Assembly: GCA_025331435.1 (NCBI GenBank) | Contig: JAIWNI010000002.1 | Coordinates: 558,001-622,000 of the forward strand | Reading direction: 5' to 3' | Source of the DNA: Choanephora cucurbitarum | Lineage: Eukaryota > Mucoromycota > Mucoromycetes > Mucorales > Choanephoraceae | Length of the DNA stretch: 64,000 bases | Shown here: one piece after another, positions 46,957 to 56,018 of the stretch | Layout of the letters: every line of letters starts with the position of its first letter | Numbering within the stretch: the stretch's first letter is position 1 | Translations under genes and position numbers: made by a program | Notes under the pieces: model-generated | Databases searched by the model: none | Told to the model about the DNA's origin: nothing | Seen by the model: only the letters and a program-made list of their open reading frames with translations

Positions 46957-48776
46957 CTTTTCTTATAGAGTGGGGAGGGGAGAAAAAAAAGAGAGAGAGA
47001 GAGTAGTAAATCCTAAAGAAAAAAAAAAAAGGAGGCCTTGCTACACACCCCTATCCTAAGATTACACCACTATAGCTGGACTACCATCATTAGGATTATT
47101 CCATTCGTCCCTATTGCATCGGCGATTGAATAGTGTGGTCAGACGTCATCTTTTTTTCTATTTCATTTGATTTGTATCTTATTTGAAGCATCCATAAGTA
47201 AAATAGACTACAAAAAGAAGTAGAGACAAAGACAAGCCAAGGCAAGCATATACTTCATTATCTGATCATCTTATCTCATTCTTCTTCTTTCTCTCCATAT
47301 CAGTTTATGAAGAAGAAAAGGAGGAGAAAGAAAAGCCAACTTTAAGAGGAGCATAAAGTCATCATATTCCCCTTTATGACAGATACCTTCTCTTTCTTTT
47401 TTCTTTTTTAATGATTGGAAATTAAGCGTATGATAGATAGTGTTTATCTCGAATTGAGTTTTAAAAAGAGATAAACTGTCAAATAATGTGCCTTTTATAA
47501 AAAAAACAGATCTAATGATTACAACACTCTTTTATGCCAAAACATAAGCATAGAGCAGCAGCACTTGACAGAAATAAAAGAAGAGATCAATAAAACTACA
47601 TAGACATCACTCTTCACTTACCATCCCCAACAACAGGCATCGTCTGTCTTTTTGGGTACTGAATAAACAACCACTGTATCTGGTGCAGGTGTTGGGTGAT
47701 AGAATTGAGCTTAAGCGCAATTGTTATTGATCTGGTGAAATGCTCGCTGTCCTTCTTATTTACCTTTCTTGGAGAATGAGGTAGTATCAAGAGCATGATG
47801 TTGATCAGAGAGATGGCTCTTTCTCTTGCTCTTTATTTCTTGAGTCATACCACATATATGTATATTTTAGTAAACAAAGAAGAAAGAGAGAAGGAAAAGA
47901 GAAACAATCGGAGTTTAGCGTATGATTTTCTTTAAAGAACATACAGTGCGTCCACCCTCATTTGGGCAATTGGGACTCACAAAAGTGGGCCATTGTATTC
48001 TAAGTTCCGACTTATCTTTTCCAAATGAGGGTGGACGCACTGTATTGTAATGCTTCTATAAACAACTTGGAGTTTGATCCATTTCCTTGACAAAAGCAAG
48101 TCACGCAAACGACAGATATTTTGGTAGAGAATACTAAGCTCGACAACAACAACAACAATTCGAGCATGAGCTACTTTGGAGTGCAATGCCCTAATAATGA
48201 GCATTCAAAAAGTTATATGGCTGAATCATAAAACAAGAAGCTCAGTGATTCAACCAAGTAGCCCTACTGGCATTGAATGGGCTTTTCAGAAAGACGAGTT
48301 AATAAAAAATTTAATGGGACGCTATTACCTGTTTCAATGATTTTTCATTTTGAGAAAGGCATAAAAGTACCTAGAAGACGCTTTAAAATCAACAGTCTAT
48401 TTCTTGAAGGTTGAATTTGTGATGGCGATATCAATTGTAAAGGCTTTTTCTAGGCATTAGTGATTGATTTTCATTTTCACTCAAATAGATATTATGAGTC
48501 TAAATATGCTTAAAGTAAATAGCTTAGCTCTTCTTCCCGCAACCGAGACGTATGTCTTTCAATTGAAATTATGAGTGGCCTATCTGAACTCTTCCCATTG
48601 AGTTAGTTGTCTTCGGGCAACACTGGTGCAGCGTATCGACCCGAAGTAGAGGTCAATGAGATTAAACATAGTGCAGTGAAGGTGCTAATTTTATTACCGA
48701 ACCAAAGTTCGGTTTGTATGTTTAATAATTTTTTTCTTTTTTTTTTCTTTTACTTATATATCTTACTATCTTGGGC
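46957..48776. other. 1.8-kb divergent spacer holding a MITE
   Basis: This spacer between the divergent QCR7 and Aquarius genes contains the MITE at 47944-48042. Close to the Aquarius start there are two inverted repeats: CTTCGGG/CCCGAAG (48611-48646) and ACCGAAC/GTTCGGT (48696-48713). No protein gene is supported. Confidence 0.45.
47944..48042. mobile_element. 99-bp Tc1/mariner-type MITE
   Basis: Perfect terminal inverted repeats of 22 bp (47944-47965 and 48021-48042), starting CAGTGCGTCCACCC and facing each other, are flanked on both sides by a TA dinucleotide (47942-47943 and 48043-48044). CAGTG ends and a TA target duplication are hallmarks of the Tc1/mariner superfamily. With only 55 bp between the repeats it cannot code for a transposase, so it is a non-autonomous element. 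The perfect match of the repeats suggests a recent insertion. Confidence 0.85.
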
Positions 48777-51700
48777 ATGTTTCATAAAACGACACTACCA
48801 CTTCATGCAGTGCCAAGTGAAGTCTCGTCTTTAAAGCAACATAGTAGCTTAACATTGGCTGATATACAGTCTGACAACACATCTAAATTGGCTCAGAAGC
48901 ACTTTGATGCTGCCTTTGATCCTACTCTCATTGAAGATATCTATACCAATGAACTTAAGGCATCTCAATTCAGTTCTCAAAAACTAATGTTGTTAGAATT
49001 CAATCAGTACCTAGAGAAGGTATGTCTCTGTATATATGTTCACATACAAAACAAGGCTAACGCGTTCATCAGTATCTATGGCCTCATTATACAGACAAGG
49101 CCTCTGTTAATCATGTCATCTCCATCTGTCTCATCGTCAATGAAAAAGCGCGTCAACATAATTCTGTTTGGGGTAATGAAAATGACTTTGTAATGCACCA
49201 TTCGCTCATCGTTCAATAGACGCGTTTAGAGAGAAAGAAAAGTTCAGTCATCTGTTCAGACAAGTGATTGAAATGTTGAATGATACCAGCTTGGATTTAT
49301 TTTTGACTCGACAACTGTTGACTTTCATAATCCTTTGCTTTCAAAGCTTCGAAAACGATCTTGTGCGTACTGAATGCCTTAAGCTTGTCACAATTGGTAT
49401 TTGGACTCATCTAGCTTATGAATCAACAAGAGAGCAACTGTTTGACAGCTATCCAAACCTCTTGAAATTATGGAATTCATATCAAAAGAAATGGAAAGCA
49501 GCAGGTAAGCTAAGTTGTCATCATTGAGGTCGAACAGCTTAACCAATCAGAGAATCATCAGATGAAGCAACACAGCAACAATGGGTATTTGAGAGGAATT
49601 GGCTCAGTCAGTTGTTACATCGTTTTATTGATCTAATCTATCAAATTCCCGGGGATCAAGAAGTAGAAGGCATGTTGCTCAAACATTGTCCAGGACATCA
49701 TACTGATCTTTTTTCTTTATACAGTGGATCAAGAATTGATTTATGTCTGTGAACGCTTTCTGGAATTCTTTGTTGATCTAGAAGCACAATTACCTACACG
49801 TCGATTCTTCAATACACTGTTGGATGATCACCAAATTGTTGTGCTATCACAGTTAGCACCTTTTCATCAGCGACAACAGAAAGATGTCGAATTACTCAAG
49901 AAACTCTTGGATAATTTGGCTTTTTATGCTAAATTTGAAATCAACGATCAGACAGGTGTTGCCTTATCTGATTTGGATATCACTCAAGCACATTGTCAGC
50001 AACTGCTTTCCTTACAGGTAAATTCAGACTACAGCATGTAGAGCAGAAGTATTTATTCTGTTGATAGCGTACTGTATTCCGCCTGTTTAAAGAAGAGATC
50101 AGGGAATTACCTTTAGCCAATCTCGGATCCATTGAGACACGTCAAGATCTCTTATGGCATCTAGAGCCATTGTCCAGCGACGTCTTGATTCGTCTTTGTG
50201 ACGCACTCGGCATCCGTAGTTCACCTATTGTAGATAAAGTGGATATTAAACAACTCTTGATTCATGTGTTGATCAACCGTTACCAGAAGCGTGAAAGCCA
50301 GATCCAGAAGATCAACAGCCAACCTCTGTATCCTGATGAACACACTCTGTTTGATGATCAGCTAATCCAATCTCAGTTCTACACAGGCGATCGACCCTTA
50401 GCGCTTCCTAAGCTCAATCTTCAATTTTTGACACTGCACGATTATCTCTTGAGAAACTTTATCCTCTATCGCCTAGAGAGTGCTTATGAGATCAGACAAG
50501 ATCTTGAAGACGTTGTCAAGCGTTTGGCTCCTCGCTTAACCTATCCAGATAGAAAAACTGAATTTGCTGGTTGGGCCCGTATGGCTGTCTCGATAGATGA
50601 GATGACCATCATGGATGTAGGACAGCCTAACTTGGGTGAAGAAAAGCCTTCCTTTGTTCATGCTGATGTAAGTTATTCTAGGATGGGATACCATCATGAT
50701 GATTGACTTTATCTATCTAGATCAGTTTTCAAGTAGCTCGTTTTACAAACACAATTCGTGAAGAATGGGATGCTTTACGTAAACATGATGTTCTTTTCTT
50801 GCTTTCGATTGAAGCTACCGAAACATCAAATGAAAAGATGAAAGACGATGAAGATTTCAGACAACACTATGGTATTAAATGGATTCGTGGTTGTGAAGTG
50901 GTTGATATCCTTGGTCATGATGGTAAAAGTATCTGAAGCATGGCTGTAACAGGAGTAACTGACAGAGAATGAGATAGGCAAGCCCATGGATGAGAATTAT
51001 CGACCTACAGCACAAGACAAAGCATTGAAATGGAAAGGAGCCAACCGAAAGATTCGTGTAGCTTTAGATACATGTCAATATAAGGTAAGAAGCAGGCATA
51101 GATAGATTACACAGCTTGGCCGTCTGATTTTTGTCATCTAGATGGATTTGGATAACAAACAATCTGGGGATATGTATCAATCCTTCAATATCCTTGTTCG
51201 TAGAAAACCACAAGAAAATAACTTTAAGGCTGTTCTTGACACCATTCGTGATTTGATGCAGACAGATCTAGTAGTTCCTGATTGGCTTCAGAAGGTTTTC
51301 TTGGGCTATGGTGACCCTTCAAGTGCTCACTATGTCAACATGCCTAACCGAGAGCGTACCATCAATTTCCGCGATACCTTTTTAGACTGGCAACATCTCA
51401 AGGAGAGTTTCCTCAATCGAGAACTGGTAGAGACTGTAGAAGGTGATAACAATGATCAATTAGAACCTCCTTATGTTGTCACCTTGTTGGATGAAGCTGC
51501 AGAAAAGCCTGTCAAGAAATCCAAAAAGCAAGAACAGAAAAAGAAAAAGGAGACTTTGGAGATCTCTTCCTATAAAGTACCTCATATGGGCCCTTATCCT
51601 CAAGATGCGCCTAAAAAGAACCACATTCGATTTACACCTGTCCAGATTGAATCCATCTATTCCGGTCTCAATCACGGTCTTACCATGGTTGTTGGCCCTC

Positions 51701-53460
51701 CCGGTACAGGCAAGACAGACGTCGCTGTTCAGACCATGGTGAACCTCTATCGAAACCATCCAGAACAACATACATTGATTGTCACTCACAGTAACCAAGC
51801 ACTCAACCAGATCTTTGAGAAGATGATTGAACTCGATATTGATCCTCGTCATCTTGTTCGTCTGGGACATGGCGAAGAAGAACTCAGAAGCGAGCTAGAC
51901 TTCAGTAAACATGGACGTGTGGCCTCTGCTTTGGAGCGTCGATTGGTATTGTTAGCTCAAGTGGATCATCTATCTCAATCATTGGCTATGTTAGGCGAAC
52001 ATGGTTCTACCTGTGAGACAGCTACTTATTTCTATCATGTTCATGTACTTCCTCGTTGGGAAACCTTCCTGGCTCAGATCGATACAGACAAGTCAGTCGA
52101 ACAGATCCGTGATCTTTTCCCTTTTGCTCAATATTTTGCCAATGCTCCTCAACCTATCTTCACAGACACCATGACACCAGAAGAAGCGATTGAATCCGCC
52201 CAAGGCTGTTTCAGACATCTCAAGGCCATCTTTACTGAACTAGAGGACATTCGTCCCTTTGAGCTGTTAAGATCAGGCTCAGATCGTGCTAACTATCTGT
52301 TGACAAAGGAAGCCAAGATTATCGCCATGACATGTACTCATGCTGCCCTTAAGCGACGCGAACTGGTTGATCTTAACTTCAAATATGACAACATTGTGAT
52401 TGAAGAAGCAGCTCAGATTTTTGAAATTGAGACATTCATTCCCTTGGTCTTGCAGACAGTGGATGAAGGTAAAAGCAGATTGAAGCGTGTCATGTTGATC
52501 GGTGATCACCACCAACTCCCCCCTGTTGTCAAGAACTCTGCCTTCCAAAAGTACGGTCGTATGGAACAGAGCATGTTTGCTCGTTTTGTTCGGTTAGGTG
52601 TACCTACCCTTCAACTGGACCAGCAAGGCCGTGCTCGTCCTTCTGTAGCCAAGTTATACAACTGGCGTTACCATCCACTATTGGATGATTTAGAGCGAGT
52701 TCGAGTAGATGAATACACAAGAGCCAATGCTGGATTGAAGTATGATTATCAGTTAATTCATGTGGATGCCTATCAAGGTGAATCAGAGCCTGTTCCTTTC
52801 TTCTATCAGAACTTGGGCGAAGCAGAGTATGTGGTAGCTATGTATCAATACATGCGTCTGATTGGCTACCCTGCTGAAAAGATTTCTATCTTAACAACCT
52901 ATAATGGACAAAAGGCTTTGATCAATGATGTTTTAGAGAAGCGATGTGGCTGGAACCCATACTTTGGGAAGCCTGCTACCGTGAATACGGTGGATAAATA
53001 CCAAGGACAACAAAACGATTGTAAGTATATGAGATGAAGGCTCAGATGGTATTTTTCATGGACTAAATATGTTTATCTACAAGATGTCTTGCTATCCCTT
53101 GTTAGAACAAAGACTGTAGGTCATATTCGAGATATCCGTCGATTGGTGGTAGCTATGTCAAGAGCAAGGCTAGGCTTATATGTGTTCTGTAACAAGACTC
53201 TGTTTGAGAACTGCTATGAATTAGAATCCACCTTCAAACAGCTTACTGCTCGCTCAAGTCAACTTCAGATCTTACCGAGTGAAAAGTATCCTACTGAGCG
53301 TAGCTTAGATGCTGAGGTTAACAACTCTGTTGCAGTAGCTGATGTAGAGGAAATGGGTAAATTAGTTTACAAATTGAGTCAAGAGCAGTTAGAATGGATG
53401 CGTCAACAAGAAACAGAAAGACTTGCTCAAGAAAAGGAAGCTATGGATGAAGATGATTAA
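48777..53460 (+). CDS. AQR: Intron-binding protein Aquarius / Cwf11, spliceosomal SF1 helicase
   Basis: Aquarius binds the intron upstream of the branch point within the spliceosome. Ten exons: 48777-49019, 49073-49172, 49220-49504, 49553-49669, 49725-50017, 50068-50667, 50721-50922, 50966-51084, 51142-53020 and 53084-53460. They join to 1404 aa, matching the family. The N-terminal half is the armadillo-like domain ([18 protein letters not shown]). The helicase core has GPPGTGKT near residue 838, [50 protein letters not shown] and [13 protein letters not shown]. The intron after exon 4 (49670-49724) starts with GC, not GT, and is the only way to keep the frame there. The acceptor before exon 8 has an alternative 12 nt downstream. 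The stop is 10 bp from the TRM9 stop. Confidence 0.92.
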
Positions 53461-53475
53461 AAATAAAAGTTTATT
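53461..53475. terminator. Overlapping polyadenylation signals of AQR and TRM9
   Basis: The 10 bp between two converging stop codons contain AATAAA on the plus strand (53462-53467). The minus strand has AATAAA at 53475-53470, overlapping the TRM9 stop. The 3' UTRs must therefore overlap. Confidence 0.45.
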
Positions 53476-54230
53476 GTTTTATGCCAATTACAAAATGGTT
53501 ATCTCTATCATAACCTGAGGTTTCAATCGTCACACCTTCTACTTGCTTAAATAAGTCATCTAATTCACCTTGCTTGAACAGATGATAGTATCGATTGTAA
53601 ACTGTCTCATTGACTTCTTCTCCCTTTTTCTTAGGTGTCATTTTCCATGGCACAAACACGTCTTGTTGTCCAGGTTCGAAATTGCGTTTACTAAACTTAG
53701 TCTGTTCCAAAGCCCAAACAAAGACCAATACTTTTCCTCCAGGTCGCACGATCTTGAAGAGATCTTTGACAGCCTGTAATCTTCTTTCGGGACTAGCGAA
53801 ATGATGGATCACAGCAATAGATATAGCGAAATCCTAGGGATCAACGTCAGTTTGTTGTATTTCCATCTCGACAAGCATTCAAACTTACGAACGAGTGATC
53901 GCGATAAGGTAGATTTAACCCATCAGCCACCATACCTTCAAATCCTCGATCGTGAACAATCTTGATTAAGTTTGAACTTCTGTCTGATCCCAAGATCATC
54001 AAGTTTGGATTGACACCAATGTATTTTCCATTACCGCAACCTACATCAGCACCAAGACTGCCTGGTCGAAGACTGTTGAGAAAGTTTTCGACCACGGGCC
54101 AAGGCTTGTAGCGAGTATCACTGAAATGGTTGGCAATTACTTCATATACTTCATGGACATTCTTTTGTTCATAATCTTCTTGATCTTGGTCAGGCGTGAT
54201 GACTGCTACTGGTTGTGGTTTGCTGGTCAT
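53471..54230 (-). CDS. TRM9: tRNA (uridine-34 carboxymethyl) methyltransferase
   Basis: Trm9 with Trm112 methylates the wobble uridine to 5-methoxycarbonylmethyl forms in tRNAs such as Arg-UCU and Glu-UUC. Two exons in transcript order, 54230-53889 and 53833-53471, give 234 aa. The SAM-binding motif is GADVGCGNGKYI. The N-terminal QKNVHEVYEVIANHFSDTRY and FLNSLRPGS, the RDHSFDFAISIAVIHHFASP block that crosses the intron, and KIVRPGGKVLVFVWALEQ all match Trm9/ALKBH8. The wobble uridines of tRNA-Lys(UUU) are a substrate class for this modification pathway. Confidence 0.92.
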
Positions 54231-54386
54231 GATCTTTTTTATATCAAAATAGAAGAAGGGAAAAAATAATATGAGAGTGTATGAACTTTGGGGACTCAAA
54301 CAAAAAGCTTAGTTTATTTTGATTTTGGATTTTTTGGATTTTTGACAGATTTATTTCACAAAGAATGCTACGTTATAGGAAGTCAC

Positions 54387-54613
54387 TTATTGACTCTTTT
54401 TTTGTTTGAGGTCGTTTAGCTTTTCTTCATCACCGGGACGAAGCCAGGTACCATTTGTTTCTCTATTCAGAAGTATAAATAACTTTGAGTTCTCGAGTTT
54501 TTCAATTCAACTTACTGCTCATATTCTTGAAGCAAGGGCTTAAAAACATAAACGCCTGTTCCTACACCAACGCCTACAGCTATAGCCAGCTGAGTAAGTC
54601 TACCTGAAAGCAT
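54387..54613 (-). CDS. 57-aa single-pass membrane protein, unknown
   Basis: Two exons in transcript order, 54613-54516 and 54462-54387. The start is followed by LTQLAIAVGVGVGTGVYVF, a Gly-rich membrane helix, then KPLLQEYEQETNGTWLRPGD and a short charged tail. The frame across the intron was chosen because it continues a sensible sequence. Small proteins of this shape often sit in the inner mitochondrial membrane, but I do not recognise a family. The same-strand neighbours are TRM9 and the acidic protein below. Confidence 0.55.
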
Positions 54614-54798
54614 TTGTCTTGATTGAATTAATATTGTGAAAGGAAGAGAAAGAGAGACAGTGTAAGTAAGTGTGTGGTTGTTATAGTTTTGAAAGCCAGA
54701 TCCCAAGAATTTTTAAAATTATTTTTTTAAGCATGAATCAACTACTTTATTTTACTTATTTGACAAATAGATACAAATCACTTCTTTGTGAATCACAG

Positions 54799-55101
54799 TT
54801 AATCTGTCTTGATCTTCTTTGGCCGAACGTTTGCTACTTGCTCCATGGAATGGGTTCGCATAAGACTCAAATCTTGCTCAAAGCTATCGTCTATCTTGAT
54901 ATCAATGCAGTGATCCTTGCTGTTTATGCATTGAGTGTTATCATGATCAATGGCTGTTAAAACGTTACATTCAGATGACTGTTCTTCAAGCACATTGTCT
55001 TCAAAAGTAATCCCAAAAACATTGAGCTCTTCATACAGCTTTTCAATGTCATCCGGCTTCATGTGGCCTAAGTCAAGCTCCTCAATTTTTTCTCTTTCCA
55101 T
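54799..55101 (-). CDS. 100-aa acidic protein, unknown function
   Basis: A single exon from ATG 55101 to TGA-side 54799. It begins MEREKIEELDLGHMKPDDIE and is rich in Glu and Asp. A central ITFEDNVLEEQSSE segment follows, and the tail ends with a basic cluster RPKKIKTD, possibly a nuclear signal. I do not recognise the family. LTR copy B ends 148 bp upstream of its start codon in the same direction, so transcription from that repeat would enter this gene. Confidence 0.5.
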   Translation of the reverse strand: MEREKIEELDLGHMKPDDIEKLYEELNVFGITFEDNVLEEQSSECNVLTAIDHDNTQCINSKDHCIDIKIDDSFEQDLSLMRTHSMEQVANVRPKKIKTD

Positions 55102-55249
55102 TCTTAATCTAAATATTAAAGAATAAAGAAAAACAAAGAAATTTATGTGATTAATGGTACGAAAGGAAGAGCTTGTTATCTCAAACAATCCGAGGTGCAA
55201 ATGTAAGACCTCTTATCTTTTTGGTCTCAAATACAGATACTTCGTGTCT

Positions 55250-55836
55250 TGTTATAGTAATAGGCGAGGTATCAGCATGATACTATTAGTCCTACTACAT
55301 TCCGATAAACAACTTGCTTAGTCGCTTTCTGATGTTTGTTCTCTGCTTTGAACTCAAATCTACATTTTCTGATTAGTATTTGGTCTAATTGATAGTTCCT
55401 CCTGATCTCTTATTACACGACACATTATTAGAACTCTTGAACATGTATTCATAGTCCATTGCATGATAACTCATCGATTTGGCTGTCTAAATGATTAGTT
55501 AGCAAGTTCAACATGACTTTTTTAAATCTTTTGTTACCAATAAACACAACTTGTAACTATCTTATCTACTTTACACTTGGTTGTAGTTTGACATATATTC
55601 ACTACCTAAATCCACTTATTTGATTGGTTCCCTTGATACTTGTTACAGATGATTGCATTCTTTTTATTGCGTCTCTTCTTTATATTTCTTTACTCTTTTA
55701 TCTTACTTTACTTTACGGTTCGTTACCTAAACAACGTGGTGCTCATTAAATATAACCTTGCTGCCTGATTGCTCCGTTATATCTCCTTGATTCTCTTTTA
55801 CAAGTTACTGCAAAAACTATCCTTTTTCCTCTAACG
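55250..55836 (-). mobile_element. Solo LTR-like repeat, copy B (inverted)
   Basis: A 587-bp repeat, the reverse-strand partner of copy A. Read on the minus strand it starts CGTTAGAGGAAAAAGG (copy A has TGTTACAGG) and ends TATAACA. The core 55315-55685 matches copy A almost exactly. The region between core and 5' end, and the last 65 bp, differ. It starts 49 bp downstream of the tRNA-Val gene and in the same direction as that gene. No internal retrotransposon region is attached on either side. Confidence 0.7.
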
Positions 55837-55885
55837 ATATAGCAACCATGGAAACGTCTCACTTTTTCCAAAAATGAGAAAAAAT

Positions 55886-55959
55886 TGATTTCTGCCAGAC
55901 TCGAACTGGCGACCGTCTGCGTGTTAAGCAGACGTGATAACCAACTACACCAAGAAACC
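55886..55959 (-). tRNA. tRNA-Val(AAC)
   Basis: A complete minus-strand cloverleaf without intron. Acceptor stem GGTTTCT pairs with AGAAATC with one G-U pair. The D-arm is TGGTGTAGTTGGTTATCA. The anticodon stem-loop GTCTGC-TTAACAC-GCAGAC gives AAC. The T-arm is CCAGTTCGAGTCTGG and the discriminator base is A. A T6 run follows directly downstream. Confidence 0.95.
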
Positions 55960-56010
55960 GTATTTATTTCTTACAAAAAAAATAACACATGGTTAAAATA
56001 TTAACTAAAG

Positions 56011-56018
56011 TCACGTGA
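56011..56018. promoter_or_regulatory. TCACGTGA octamer upstream of tRNA-Val
   Basis: A perfect palindromic octamer identical to the one before tRNA-Lys, here 51 bp upstream of the 5' end of the minus-strand tRNA-Val gene. Confidence 0.5.

Noticed and set aside
49173..49195. A 23-nt intron in AQR that would preserve more coding sequence before DAFREKEKF
   Set aside because: It is too short and has no AG acceptor. The 47-nt intron to 49219 fits consensus.
43552..55836. One large composite element bounded by the two LTRs
   Set aside because: The copies are in inverted orientation and the interval holds ordinary host genes.
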